A stretch of DNA of 64,000 nt from BMS3ABIN04 sp964553325 (GCA_964553325.1 CAZKKI010000034.1:5807-69806), one strand, 5' to 3'; positions 9,792-19,786 are shown, counted from the first letter of the stretch. Notes: generated by a model not told the origin, from the letters alone. Numbers and translations are program-made.

Positions 9792-9817
9792 ATGTCGGGT
9801 TTTTAATAACCCGACAT
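9792..9817 (-). terminator. Hairpin after the spondin-domain gene
   Basis: A perfect 10-bp stem (ATGTCGGGTT / AACCCGACAT) with a 6-base loop lies 31 bases beyond the stop of the spondin gene and 22 bases before the response regulator start. On the minus strand it is followed by U-rich sequence. It probably ends the spondin transcript. Confidence 0.7.
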
Positions 9818-9847
9818 TAAAATAAAAATTAATTTAGAAATAGCAAA

Positions 9848-10588
9848 TCATTTAATTCGTGTTATTGTTAACTTGGCTGCCGGTTCGTCCCAACCGTAAA
9901 CTGCAGGATCAAGATTTCCGTAACCTTGAATTCCATCGTGAAATCTAACTCTTTCATGGGTGGGAACACGAACGTGCGGACTGCCGCAGCAAGGTCCGGG
10001 AATGTGTAACGCAGATTCGGTATTTCTTTCCGTACCCGCATCGTACACTCTCAAATAATAAACCCTCGAACCGAATAACGGTAAACGTACGCTGTTGGCT
10101 CCTACAAAGGCGTCGTTGGTATTAACAAGCATCGAAACCAAAGAAAGTTTATTAAAAGGTAGTTTTGTTTTAACCGTAAAAGTCTGTGAAGTACCCGGGA
10201 ATATCGGTCCGGCAGCACCTTCAACAACGTCGTAAACAAAATCGGAATTGGATAATGAATTGATCATCGGGCCGTTTACAGCATCTTCGGCCAATTGGCG
10301 CAATTCGTCCGATGCAAACTGACCTATTCTGAAAATTTTGAAAAAGGGTGTGTGCGTTGCTATTACCGGCGGAGAAAACGGCTGGCTTGCCCCGGGACCC
10401 GTTGCCGGCGTCATGTTTTCAATTGTTATTTCGAACTCCGCATAATTACCGCCTCTTTTTGCAAATTGTTCGCTGAAATCGGCATCGGCACCAACTTGCG
10501 AATCGTTTGATACCGGACCTTCTTCGTTACAAGCAAAAAATAACGGAATAAGAAATAATAAAGCAATGATGATTTTTATTTTGTGCAT
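9848..10588 (-). CDS. Spondin-domain lipoprotein
   Basis: This is a predicted cell-surface or periplasmic lipoprotein of 246 residues. The ATG at 10588 has a strong ribosome binding site (AGGAGG) 5 bases ahead. It is preferred over an in-frame ATG at 10711 because it directly gives a lipoprotein signal, MHKIKIIIALLFLIPLFFAC, with the lipidated Cys20. The rest matches bacterial Spondin_N proteins: FEITIENMTP, QPFSPPVIATH, FRIGQFASDELRQLAEDA, LVNTNDAFVGANSV, YYLRVYDAGTERNTE and, near the C-terminus, a tryptophan/proline turn then AKLTITR. In eukaryotes this domain belongs to secreted adhesion proteins; the bacterial role is not established. The gene looks monocistronic. Confidence 0.88.
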   Translation of the reverse strand: MHKIKIIIALLFLIPLFFACNEEGPVSNDSQVGADADFSEQFAKRGGNYAEFEITIENMTPATGPGASQPFSPPVIATHTPFFKIFRIGQFASDELRQLAEDAVNGPMINSLSNSDFVYDVVEGAAGPIFPGTSQTFTVKTKLPFNKLSLVSMLVNTNDAFVGANSVRLPLFGSRVYYLRVYDAGTERNTESALHIPGPCCGSPHVRVPTHERVRFHDGIQGYGNLDPAVYGWDEPAAKLTITRIK

Positions 10589-10857
10589 TACTGCCTCCTT
10601 GTATTTTGGTGAATTGCTGTTGCAAAGGTGGCTAAAAAGTATCACGAAAATATCACAAGGTTTTAAACATTTGATAAAATCAAGGAGACAAATTTTTGCG
10701 CCAAACGGCAATAAGAAATGTGAATTTAAGTATACAAATTCATTTTTTTAACCATTTTTCATATAAGGTAATGGACGGTTTGTCCACCGGAATAATAACA
10801 AAAGTTTGCAACTACAAAATAGCTTCCATACGAAACCGAGAACTTTTATTGAATTTC

Positions 10858-10879
10858 GGGGACGAATTCCTTCGTCCCC
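10858..10879 (-). terminator. Strong hairpin after the VPS10/BNR gene
   Basis: GGGGACGAA / TTCGTCCCC forms a perfect 9-bp GC-rich stem with a 4-base loop, 8 bases after the stop at 10888. There is no long U run, so it may be an intrinsic terminator of reduced strength or a 3'-end stabilising hairpin. Confidence 0.65.
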
Positions 10880-10887
10880 TCAAAAAA

Positions 10888-13800
10888 TTAAAACTTAAAT
10901 TCCGGTAATCTGCCCGGAGACCACGGAACTTTATATTTTTCAAGATCAGCTTCAAGCTTCTTTATTCTATTATTGTATATCGATTTAATTTCCTCCAGAA
11001 CCGGCGGAAATTCTTCCGTAAGAATATTAAACATATCCTTTTCGGTTTGCGTAATTGCCGACGTCGAACGCCAATGCGTGTAAGCCAATACATTCAATCT
11101 ATAATTAAAAGTTACTGGCGCAGGCGGATTTTCCTCTTTGCTCGGTTTGTTACTCGGCCTGTGAAATCTTAAACTTATTTTTTGCAACCGTTTCTTAATA
11201 TTGCTTGCTTCCGTAAACAATTCATAAGGTGCATCCGGAGTATGTAAAACGGCTTGCATCATTTTATCAACCCTGTCAATCGTTTCATTCAAGAATCTGT
11301 ACGTTCCCCGGATCGTACGGGAAAGTTCGTTAACCTTTTTCTGGAATACGACCAACTCGTTCCTATCCGGTGCCGGCAAGGTTGTATTGCGCAGCGGAAC
11401 CGCATTAAATTCCTCCGGACCGCCCAACAATTTTTTCCCCTCCCTTGTAACCAACGAAAGTGTTACTTTGTACTTACCCGGCATCACCAAAGTACTGCTA
11501 CCCAAAGATTTAAACGGATCGAATTTATCTTTTTCGGATAACGGCCGGGTACTGGCAAATCTTAAATCCCACGTAACACGATTGATTCCTTTCTTCGGTT
11601 TTGCCGTTAACCTTCTTACGGGGTTGCCCGATTCGTCCGTAATCGAAAAAATCAAATACGGCGGTACTTCATTTTCTTCCGTCCTTAATTCTTCTTCGCT
11701 CGGTTGAGGAATCGGTTTACCTTTTTCAAATAATTTTTTTTCCTTTTCGTGTCTGAGTTCCCTCAATGTTTTCGGGACTTCTTTTAAAAAGTAAGTAAAC
11801 GTTGCACCGAACGGCGGATTTGGAGCTTTAAAATAATCCGAGCCTTGTGCATAGCGCGCTCTTTGTTGAATGTACATCAACGCATCCCGAACAGGAAACA
11901 ATACCGCATCCTTTTCAAAAGTCTCCTCCGAAATATGACGCAAAGGTGTATAGTCATCGAGAATGTAAAAACCTCTTCCGAACGTTGCAATTACAATATC
12001 GTTTTGAGATTTTTGCAAAGCAATGTCTTTAACCGAAATCGTAGGTAAACCCGATTTCAATTTATGCCAACTTTCACCGCCGTTTGTAGAAAAGAAAAAA
12101 CCGAATTCCGTTCCGACGAACAGTAAATCCGGATTAACAAAATCCTGTTCGAAAGTATTTATAGGACCGTTTTCGGGAAGGTTTCCGGCTATCGATTTCC
12201 ATGTTTTTCCTTTATCCGTACTTTTTAAAATATAAGGTTTGAAATCATCTCTTTTGTGATTATTAAAAGTTGCAAAAACTATATTTTCATCGAATTTCGA
12301 AGGTACTACATCGCTTACGTAGGTATATTTGGGCACTCCCGGGAATTCGTCGATTTTTCTCCATGTTTTGGCGTCCTCCGAAACTTGAATAACGCCGTCG
12401 TCTGTTCCCACATAGAGGAGGTTTTCTTTCAAAGGAGATTCCGCCAAACTAACAATTGTACCGAATAAAGAAGTCGATTTATCTTTAGCAACCGCATCGA
12501 TGCTCCAATATTTTCCCATAACTTTAAAAGAATTTCTATCGATCTGTGCCGTTAAATCTCCACTAATTTCCACCCAGCTGTTTCCGCGGTCTTCGCTTCG
12601 GAAAACTCTTTCCGCAGCACAGTAAATTCTCGTGTGTTTATGCGGACTGATAATTAAAGGAGTATCCCAATTCCACCTGAAAGTATTTTGACCTTTTTTC
12701 GGTTCGGGCCGGATGCTCACACTCTCACCGCTTTTTCTATCATAACGCACCATTCCGGCGTATTGCGATTCCGCGTAAACTATATTTGGGTCGAGCGGAT
12801 CGACTGCCGACCAAAAGCCGTCGCCTCCGTTGGTAACAAACCAATCGCTGTTAACGATACCGTCGGCACTAAGCGTTCTCGAGGGTCCGCCCATACTGCT
12901 GTTATCTTGTGTTCCGCCGTAAACCGTGTAAAACGGTTTACTGTCGTCTACAAACACCCTGTAAAATTGTGTGATAGGTAAATTTTCTTTAAAGTCGAAT
13001 GTTTTACCTCCGTCGAATGTTTCGTAAATTCCGCCGTCACCACCGATTAAAAAGTGCTCGGTGTTTTCTGGATTTATCCACATCGCATGATCGTCTACAT
13101 GGCGGTTTTTGTTCCCGACCGGTTTCCATGTTTTCCCGCCGTCAAAAGTTACTTTGGAACGAACGTCCATAGCATAGACTTTGTTTACATCTTTGGGATC
13201 GCAAAAAATTTCGTTAAAGTATTGCCCCGAAGCAGTATAATCACTCATTTTTTCCCAAGTAGCCCCTCTGTTTGTCGAGCGGAAAAAACCGCCTTTATCC
13301 AAAGCCGCTTCAACAATCAGATAAACAACGTTAGGATCGACCGGTGAAACACAAATCCCCATTCCCCCGATATCCACTTTGGGAAGACCGTTCATAATTT
13401 TTTCCCATGTTTTTCCCGCATCGGTCGATTTATATACCGCCGATTCCGGCCCGCCGCCAATCTTCGTATAAACATGTCTTCTGCGTTGTTCGGACGTTGC
13501 ATACAAAACATCCGGGTTACCCGGCTCGAATACAACATTATTCACGCCCGTATTCTCGCTTATTTCCAAAATCTTCTCCCATGTTTTTCCGCCGTCCGTA
13601 GTTTTGTAAAGCCCTCTGTCACCGCCCGGTCCCCAAACGGAACCTTCCGCGGCAACATAAACAACATTACTGTTTCTCGGATCGATAAGAATTTTTCCTA
13701 TCTGACGTGAATCTTTTAATCCCATGTTCTTCCACGACTTGCCACCGTCAACCGATTTGTAAACACCGTCGCCGTAACCAAGCGCACGTTGATGATTATT

Positions 13801-14145
13801 TTCTCCCGTTCCCGCCCAAATTACATTTGTATTATTCGGATCGATTGCCAAACAACCGATTGAATAAGCACCGTAATTGTCGAATACGGGTTCGAACGTG
13901 GTGCCCCAGTTTGTGGTTTTCCAAATATTACCGCTTGCCGCTGCAACAAAATATTCATTTTTCTTTTCCGGATTAACAGCAATGTCGGCAATCCTCCCGG
14001 AGGTAAATGCCGGTCCAATTCCGCGCCATTTCAATCCGCCGAAGTATGTATCGGTCGAGTCTTTTCCGGTATTCCCGCTTTTCGCAACGGACAAAGATGT
14101 GATAATTAAAATTAAAAGCAAGTGCTTTATTATTTTTGTTTCCAT
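10888..14145 (-). CDS. Secreted VPS10/BNR-repeat beta-propeller protein (sortilin-like)
   Basis: This 1085-residue protein starts with a signal peptide (METKIIKHLLLILIITSLSV) and continues as a long series of BNR/Asp-box repeats of the form S-x-D-x-G-x-T-W. Examples are SVDGGKSWKNMG, TTDGGKTWEKI, STDAGKTWEKI, STNRGATWEKM and SEDRGNSWVEI. The repeats fill about residues 40-760. The C-terminal 300 residues include a beta-sandwich-like part (VTWDLRFA) and a helical tail. Members of this family are abundant in Bacteroidota and Acidobacteria and are often called glycosyl hydrolases or VPS10 proteins, but no catalytic site is evident here. No type IX sorting signal is visible at the C-terminus, which ends SPGRLPEFKF. 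It appears to be a single-gene unit. Confidence 0.88.
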   Translation of the reverse strand: METKIIKHLLLILIITSLSVAKSGNTGKDSTDTYFGGLKWRGIGPAFTSGRIADIAVNPEKKNEYFVAAASGNIWKTTNWGTTFEPVFDNYGAYSIGCLAIDPNNTNVIWAGTGENNHQRALGYGDGVYKSVDGGKSWKNMGLKDSRQIGKILIDPRNSNVVYVAAEGSVWGPGGDRGLYKTTDGGKTWEKILEISENTGVNNVVFEPGNPDVLYATSEQRRRHVYTKIGGGPESAVYKSTDAGKTWEKIMNGLPKVDIGGMGICVSPVDPNVVYLIVEAALDKGGFFRSTNRGATWEKMSDYTASGQYFNEIFCDPKDVNKVYAMDVRSKVTFDGGKTWKPVGNKNRHVDDHAMWINPENTEHFLIGGDGGIYETFDGGKTFDFKENLPITQFYRVFVDDSKPFYTVYGGTQDNSSMGGPSRTLSADGIVNSDWFVTNGGDGFWSAVDPLDPNIVYAESQYAGMVRYDRKSGESVSIRPEPKKGQNTFRWNWDTPLIISPHKHTRIYCAAERVFRSEDRGNSWVEISGDLTAQIDRNSFKVMGKYWSIDAVAKDKSTSLFGTIVSLAESPLKENLLYVGTDDGVIQVSEDAKTWRKIDEFPGVPKYTYVSDVVPSKFDENIVFATFNNHKRDDFKPYILKSTDKGKTWKSIAGNLPENGPINTFEQDFVNPDLLFVGTEFGFFFSTNGGESWHKLKSGLPTISVKDIALQKSQNDIVIATFGRGFYILDDYTPLRHISEETFEKDAVLFPVRDALMYIQQRARYAQGSDYFKAPNPPFGATFTYFLKEVPKTLRELRHEKEKKLFEKGKPIPQPSEEELRTEENEVPPYLIFSITDESGNPVRRLTAKPKKGINRVTWDLRFASTRPLSEKDKFDPFKSLGSSTLVMPGKYKVTLSLVTREGKKLLGGPEEFNAVPLRNTTLPAPDRNELVVFQKKVNELSRTIRGTYRFLNETIDRVDKMMQAVLHTPDAPYELFTEASNIKKRLQKISLRFHRPSNKPSKEENPPAPVTFNYRLNVLAYTHWRSTSAITQTEKDMFNILTEEFPPVLEEIKSIYNNRIKKLEADLEKYKVPWSPGRLPEFKF

Positions 14146-14291
14146 GCTGAACTCTTTTTAGTTTTTGTTTCGCTTTACGAAAATAAGAAAAAGAATTATA
14201 AAAATTGGAATCGGATAAAATGTTAGATGAATAATTTGTATGGAACAAACAGGGAATTAACCGAATCGGGTTTTACTCGGTTCCGACGGAA

Positions 14292-15296
14292 TCAACTATT
14301 GAATCTTTTCTTAAGCAAATAAACAAATACCGGTGCACCGATAATTGCCGTAACGGCGCCAACGGGAAGTTCGGCGGGCGACATAATATTTCTTGCCAAC
14401 GTATCCGCTAAAATGAGAAACGAAGCTCCGAGGAAAAACGAAGAAGGAACAATGATTCTATAATCTTGTCCGAATAACATTCTGCTTACATGCGGTACTA
14501 TCAATCCTACGAAACCGATAATTCCGCTTATGCTAACCACCGAACCCACAAGCAAGCTGGAAAGAATATATGCCGTGCTTTTCACCCTTCCCGTATCAAT
14601 TCCCAATTGCTTGGCGCTTTCCGAACCGATTGCCAACACATTGTATTTGTAAGAATTTAGAACTAGAATAACCGTTGCAATAATCGTTACGGGAAAAACA
14701 AAATATAAGTTTTCGGTTTCCGCGAAGGAGAGACTTCCTATTAACCAAAAAATTGCGGTACGCAGCGAAGTATCGAGCATTGTGGTCATAATTAAAATTC
14801 CCGCGCCGAAAAAAGCTCCGACCATGACTCCCGAAAGTAGCAGAACGCTCGGTTCAATTTCACCGAATCTTCTGCCGAGTAAAAACACAATCAAAACAAC
14901 AACCAAAGCTCCGGCAAAAGCAAAAAGCTGAGTACCTAAAAATGATAATCCGAGCACGAAAGAGAGAACGGCACCGAAAGATCCGCCGCTGGAAATTCCC
15001 AGAATATAAGGTTCCGCCAAAGGATTCATCAGGATAGCTTGAAACACGGCGCCCGCAACAGAAAGTCCGCCGCCAACTGCTACGGCCATTAATATTCGCG
15101 GGAATCTTATTTCCAAAATAATTTTTTCGAACATTGAATTGTTACTTGAACCCGTAAGCACCGAAAATATTTGGGGAACGGAAATTTCCACCGAACCGAC
15201 GGTTAGACTGAAAAGAGCGGTTGCAACGGTAAGGACAAATAAAACTCCGACGTAAATTGAAAAATTAATTCCCGTCAATCGTTCAGTTCTTGCCAT
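14292..15296 (-). CDS. FecCD-family ABC transporter permease (iron-siderophore/cobalamin type)
   Basis: The product is a 334-residue, roughly ten-helix inner-membrane permease of the BtuC/FecCD family, which moves siderophores, haem or cobalamin. Family signatures include IRFPRILMAVAVGGGLSVAG, NPLAEPYILGISSGGSFGAV, GIIGFVGLIVPHVSRMLFG and DTLARNIMSPAELPVGAVTA. The start overlaps the 3' end of obgE by 22 bases, so it is translated from the obgE message. The ATP-binding subunit and substrate-binding protein that usually flank such permeases are not next to it or anywhere in the window. It must borrow partners encoded elsewhere or be a remnant of a split locus. It is intact in length. Confidence 0.92.
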   Translation of the reverse strand: MARTERLTGINFSIYVGVLFVLTVATALFSLTVGSVEISVPQIFSVLTGSSNNSMFEKIILEIRFPRILMAVAVGGGLSVAGAVFQAILMNPLAEPYILGISSGGSFGAVLSFVLGLSFLGTQLFAFAGALVVVLIVFLLGRRFGEIEPSVLLLSGVMVGAFFGAGILIMTTMLDTSLRTAIFWLIGSLSFAETENLYFVFPVTIIATVILVLNSYKYNVLAIGSESAKQLGIDTGRVKSTAYILSSLLVGSVVSISGIIGFVGLIVPHVSRMLFGQDYRIIVPSSFFLGASFLILADTLARNIMSPAELPVGAVTAIIGAPVFVYLLKKRFNS

Positions 15297-16264
15297 AACC
15301 TATCCAGCAACGTTTGAATGTTATAACCGGAAACAGCGGAAATGATTAAAACATCTTTATCGTAATCGTCGAATTTCAATTTGCTTTGAATTTTAAGTAT
15401 TTCTTCTTCCGGAAGTAAATCCGCCTTTGTAAGCGCAATCAATTTTTTCTTTTTAAGCAAATCGGCGTTAAAGTTAGCCAATTCGTTTCCGAGAATCTCG
15501 TAATCTTTTTCAATATTTTCCGATGTAATATCAATCATAAAAAGCAATATACGTGTCCGTTCGATATGTTTCAGGAATTGATGTCCCAAACCTTTTCCGA
15601 GATGAGCACCTTCGATTAAACCTGGAATATCGGCAACGGTAAAAGTTTTGTAGTCTTTATACTTAACAATGCCCAAGTTGGGTTTTAAAGTGGTGAAAGG
15701 ATAATCGGCAATTTTAGGGCGTGCCGCGGAAATCGCGGAAATTAATGTCGATTTACCCGCATTGGGAAAACCGACCAAACCAACATCGGCAATTAATTTC
15801 AATTCAAGGATAATTCTGCGTTCCTGCCCGGGTTTTCCGTCTTCCGCAAAACGCGGTGTTTGATTTGTTGGCGTGGCGAAATTACTGTTTCCTTTTCCGC
15901 CTTTTCCGCCTTTGGCAACCACGAATTTCTCGCCGTGTTTTGTAAAATCGTAAATAACATCGCCCGTTTCGGCATCTTTAACAACCGTTCCTACCGGCAC
16001 TTTTATTATCAAATCTTCTCCCGACTTTCCGTCCTTCAATGAGTTTCCGCCGGGTTGACCGTTTTGAGCAAAATATTTTCTTTTGTATTTGAAGTCGAGC
16101 AATGTGTGAAGATTTTCGTCGGCTTGTAAAATCACATCGCCGCCTTTGCCGCCATTTCCGCCTGCGGGTCCGCCTTTGGGAACGAATTTTTCCCTTCTGA
16201 ACGCAACCGCGCCGTCGCCGCCTTTGCCGGCTTTAACAAATATTTCAGCGTAATCTAAAAACAT
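15275..16264 (-). CDS. obgE: Ribosome-associated GTPase ObgE/CgtA
   Basis: This is the essential GTPase that acts in large-subunit ribosome assembly and stress control. The 329-residue product has the glycine-rich Obg fold over residues 1-158 (KAGKGGDGAVAFRREKFVPKGG and several GGxGGxG runs). The G domain follows, with the P-loop GFPNAGKS at residues 165-172, DIPG near 213 and TKAD near 281. The optional C-terminal OCT domain is absent, as in many species. It sits 9 bases downstream of the gene for the acidic 902-residue protein and overlaps the FecCD permease. Confidence 0.97.
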   Translation of the reverse strand: MFLDYAEIFVKAGKGGDGAVAFRREKFVPKGGPAGGNGGKGGDVILQADENLHTLLDFKYKRKYFAQNGQPGGNSLKDGKSGEDLIIKVPVGTVVKDAETGDVIYDFTKHGEKFVVAKGGKGGKGNSNFATPTNQTPRFAEDGKPGQERRIILELKLIADVGLVGFPNAGKSTLISAISAARPKIADYPFTTLKPNLGIVKYKDYKTFTVADIPGLIEGAHLGKGLGHQFLKHIERTRILLFMIDITSENIEKDYEILGNELANFNADLLKKKKLIALTKADLLPEEEILKIQSKLKFDDYDKDVLIISAVSGYNIQTLLDRLWQELND

Positions 16265-16273
16265 GATTTTACT

Positions 16274-18982
16274 TTAGGCAGATACGGTGCGAGCGATTAA
16301 AGACCTAAATACTTCAACCTCCGGAATCGAAGGATTAATATTGTTTTCATCGCAATATTCATCGATAATGGAATTGCATTCTTCTTTGCTGGAACATTCT
16401 TTCAATCTGCTCATCAATTCTTCGGCTCCTATCATATCGTAATCGAAAACCACTTCGATAATTCGCGGCATGTATTCGCTGTGAATAATATCTTCGATTT
16501 CCAATTTTTCATCGCTATCCAAATCAATTTGCTTGTATTGAGGTCGTTCGATTTCCTCTTCGTCTTCCAAATCGGGCATTTCAATTTCATCGTCGGGCAC
16601 ATCGATTTCTCCCGATTCGATATTATTCATCAATATAAATTCTTTTACCGCATTTCTGGTTTGCTTTTCTTTTACCACGCCGGCAATTAATTCGTCGTCC
16701 ACCGACATATTGATTTTCGGTTTTAATTCCAATCTGGAAAATTCATCCTCCAATGTGATCGAAGGTTCCGTTTCATATTCCATTACTGTATTAAAAATGT
16801 CGCTGTTTTTCTCGAATTCATCCAGATCGATATCGTCGGCGTTACTTAACATTGAATCTTCGTCTATGCTTAAAACTTCTTCTTCGCTTATCTGGGGTTC
16901 TCCGGTGTTTACGGGTTCGGTTGCGCCTCCGTTTTCGGGAAATGTTTCGGTTGCCAGTAGTTCTTCCGATATTTCGGGTTGAGGTGTTTCAATAGAAGTT
17001 TCCTGTGCCGGCGGAATCTCTTCGTCAACAATATTTTCCATACCCGATTCTTCCGCTGCGGTTTCTTCTTCGGTTTCACCTGCAATTTCTCCGCTTATAT
17101 CGGGAATTTCACTTTCTGCACTTAAGAATTCGGCCAGATTGATTTTTTCCACCATGTAATCACTGTCGTACACATTCGAATGTTCAAGCATTCTCTCGAG
17201 GTTTTCTTTATCGAGCGGTTTTACGTAAAAATCCAATTCGCTGGTGTAATCCTTAATTTCGAAACCGATATTTCCGGAAGAAATGCTTTGAACTTTTTGT
17301 GAAAAATAATCATCGAACTCTGAGAAAATAAGCTTTTCTTCTTCACTTACGGTTTCTTCCCGTTGCGTTTCCGGAGTTTCAGCTTTTTCTTCCTCAACGG
17401 CAGTCACCGCAGCCGTTTCACCTTCGGTTTCGGGAGGTTCGCCGGGAAATTCCGTTTTTAAAATTTCCTCTTGGGGAATTTTCTTTTCCATGCCGGTTTC
17501 GGAAAGATCGGCATCTACCAAATCGTTTAATGTTCTATCCGCTTCTTGGGTCAATTCGGAAGTCAGACTTTGTTCGGGCCCGTTAAATTCTTCGGGTTCA
17601 AATGTTTTATCGGTCAATTCCTCAATTTTGCTTTCGATTTCATCAATCACCGAAGAGGCTTCGTATTCGCTTTGTAAATTTTCTTCTCCGGTTTCATCCA
17701 TGGTTTCATCCATGAAATCTTTTAATTCCACTTTTCTTTCTTCAAGCTCTTCTTTTATAGCGAGAATATCTTGTTCGGGTTCGATTGTTTTATCCTCGAA
17801 CGATTCGGTTACCGTTTCCTCGCTTGTAGTTTCGTCCGATTCAGGTGGAATTTTTTCCGTCAAATCGTCTTCGTACTCCGCGGTTGATTCGCCAATAGTC
17901 GCTACGGGCTCTTCGGAAAGAATTTCTTCATTTTCGATACCGTCGGTAAAATCATCTTGCAACGGCTCGGTAAGTTCTTCTTCCGTTGCCGGTTCGCTTT
18001 CGATAACGGTCTCATGTTCTGTTTCAGTCGTCGGTTCATCCCGGGGTTCTACGGTTTCGCCGACCGGAGTTTCATCTAAATTTTCTTCAACTGAATGTTC
18101 GGCACCGGCGGAGGTTTCTTCCTTTGCAACGTCTTCCGCAGGCTGTGCGGTTTCGTCTTCCACTTTTTCCAAAACCAATTCGTCTTCATCGAACTCGTCG
18201 ATAATTCCGATGGATTCGACTTGTTCGGGCACAACGGACTTGAGAGCGTTTATAACATCTTTGCTCAGAACCGACTGTTTAACGTCGCCGTGAAAAGTTT
18301 CCCGTAATTTTTTACGGTGTGCGGTTAAATTTTTCTCAGCAAGATATTCGTCGATTGCCACAAGCGGGATTTTTTCTTTCGGCAACATCCCGATATTGAA
18401 AAAATCGGTCATTGAGTTCACGGCTGTTTCCAACAACTCATCCAGATGTGTTTCTATTCCTATCGCATCGATTTTTTCGAGCAGTTTTTCGAATTCCGAT
18501 TTGCTTATCGTAATCAGGTTTTTTTCTTTGAAATACGATTTTATAATCTTGACGAGAAATTTGTAATAGTATAAATAATTCAGAAGTTGTTTTATTTCAA
18601 CGGTAGTTAAAATATCGATAGATCCGAAGAAAAAAGTGATTAACGTTTTCTTTGGTCGCATTAAAAAATTTGCGTTGAATTCGACCGCCTGATAAAGCAA
18701 CTCGTCGATTTGATTGGCGGAAAACCTTTTGGAACGTTTTATTTCTTTTTTGATAAGGTTAAAATATTCGTTGATCTTCTCGCCCGAATAATCGAAAGCG
18801 GAGTTTTTAAGTAAGTTACGTCTATCTTGAAAAATCCTGTAATCAACTTCGGCTGAAATATACCGTATTAACGAAGGATGAAGCTCTTTGCTTTTTAATT
18901 CGTCGACGGTAAAATAAAGACCTAATTCCCTTATATAATTATTACTGAAATCATGTATGAATTTGATTTCCTTTTCCAACAT
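16274..18982 (-). CDS. Large acidic Glu/Asp-rich protein of unknown function
   Basis: I do not recognise this 902-residue protein. It has three parts. The N-terminal 250 residues are mixed-charge and predicted helical (FIHDFSNNYIRELGLYF, YYYKFLVKIIKSYFKEKN). The middle, about residues 255-790, is extremely rich in Glu, Thr, Ser and Pro with few hydrophobics, so probably disordered. The C-terminal 110 residues are ordered again (DDEIEMPDLEDEEEIERPQY, then YMPRIIEVVFDYDMIGAEEL and EEYNSI-like helices). There is no signal peptide or clear membrane helix. It is the first gene of an operon with obgE and the FecCD permease. A cytoplasmic scaffold or partner of ObgE is possible, but that is only inference from position. 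Confidence 0.85.
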   Translation of the reverse strand: MLEKEIKFIHDFSNNYIRELGLYFTVDELKSKELHPSLIRYISAEVDYRIFQDRRNLLKNSAFDYSGEKINEYFNLIKKEIKRSKRFSANQIDELLYQAVEFNANFLMRPKKTLITFFFGSIDILTTVEIKQLLNYLYYYKFLVKIIKSYFKEKNLITISKSEFEKLLEKIDAIGIETHLDELLETAVNSMTDFFNIGMLPKEKIPLVAIDEYLAEKNLTAHRKKLRETFHGDVKQSVLSKDVINALKSVVPEQVESIGIIDEFDEDELVLEKVEDETAQPAEDVAKEETSAGAEHSVEENLDETPVGETVEPRDEPTTETEHETVIESEPATEEELTEPLQDDFTDGIENEEILSEEPVATIGESTAEYEDDLTEKIPPESDETTSEETVTESFEDKTIEPEQDILAIKEELEERKVELKDFMDETMDETGEENLQSEYEASSVIDEIESKIEELTDKTFEPEEFNGPEQSLTSELTQEADRTLNDLVDADLSETGMEKKIPQEEILKTEFPGEPPETEGETAAVTAVEEEKAETPETQREETVSEEEKLIFSEFDDYFSQKVQSISSGNIGFEIKDYTSELDFYVKPLDKENLERMLEHSNVYDSDYMVEKINLAEFLSAESEIPDISGEIAGETEEETAAEESGMENIVDEEIPPAQETSIETPQPEISEELLATETFPENGGATEPVNTGEPQISEEEVLSIDEDSMLSNADDIDLDEFEKNSDIFNTVMEYETEPSITLEDEFSRLELKPKINMSVDDELIAGVVKEKQTRNAVKEFILMNNIESGEIDVPDDEIEMPDLEDEEEIERPQYKQIDLDSDEKLEIEDIIHSEYMPRIIEVVFDYDMIGAEELMSRLKECSSKEECNSIIDEYCDENNINPSIPEVEVFRSLIARTVSA

Positions 18983-19780
18983 GGGAGTCCTCAGCTAGAA
19001 TAATTAAAATAGATTTTATAAAATGCTTTGGAACATTCGGTTGTTAAATTTAAGAAATTTAGCGGATAAACGTAACTATTTTGTTAAAAGGAAATAAAAA
19101 AATAAAGATTCGGTTCCGCAACCGGAAAACGCGTTAAATTTACAAGGGAATAGTTTATCGAATTAAAAATAATGGTAAATAAATAAAATGAAAACTGCAA
19201 TGTAGATTTACAAATCAAGCTAATATAATAGGAATGAATTAAATGACTTTTTACCTTAACATTTTTAAGTTCTACGTATTTCGTTTCAGTTATGGATTTT
19301 TGGGATTACAATTTAAATCTTGCCCTTAAAAACATAATTACAACAAAGCAATCAATACAAATAATAGAAAATAATACGGGTAATCGAACTTGACTTATTA
19401 TACCAATTTCGGAATTTGTGAATAATTGCCAATCGGCGTTTTGTGCAAATAAATCATCAAGCACAAAATAAAAGAATATTGATGTTGTTCTTTTCATATT
19501 AATACTATTCGTATGGGATTTTTGGCGGAAGCCAAATTACGAGTGTTTTTATAATTAAAATTCAAAATACATTTTATAAATGTCTAAATGTACTTACTAA
19601 CTTCATATTGTACAACTCTAAATTTAAGGTGGTTCACAGCGGGATATTAATTTGAGATGTGCACTAAATCCATAAAAATTTATTCCCGTGTTATGGTTAT
19701 TTGTTTTGCAGGCGTTCGGTATCCAATGAATTAAAGACAAACCTCAAACTTCCGCTTGCAGCGGTTGAACTGAAAGAATT
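18983..19780. other. Gene-free 0.8 kb region
   Basis: This AT-rich stretch upstream of the acidic-protein operon should contain its promoter, but I cannot fix one. A short open frame on the minus strand (19306-19497) has no ribosome binding site or recognisable product and was not accepted. Small dyads are CGGTT/AACCG at 19111-19124 and CCGCT/AGCGG at 19752-19764. Confidence 0.5.
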
Positions 19781-19786
19781 TCAGTT
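19752..19786 (-). terminator. Tandem hairpins at the end of the 67-residue gene
   Basis: AACTGAAA / TTTCAGTT at 19768... (stem arms within 19768-19786, loop GAA) overlaps the stop codon of the small gene. CCGCT/AGCGG at 19752-19764 follows in the minus direction, with a T-rich tail. Together they may end the histidine kinase - small gene transcript. Confidence 0.5.

Noticed and set aside
17490..18293. Plus-strand 267-residue Ser-rich frame
   Set aside because: It is the complement of the Glu/Thr-rich part of the acidic protein (GAA/TTC bias makes long Ser runs); no start signal.
19306..19497. Minus-strand 63-residue frame in the 0.8 kb gap
   Set aside because: No ribosome binding site, poor composition and no recognisable product; it looks like chance.
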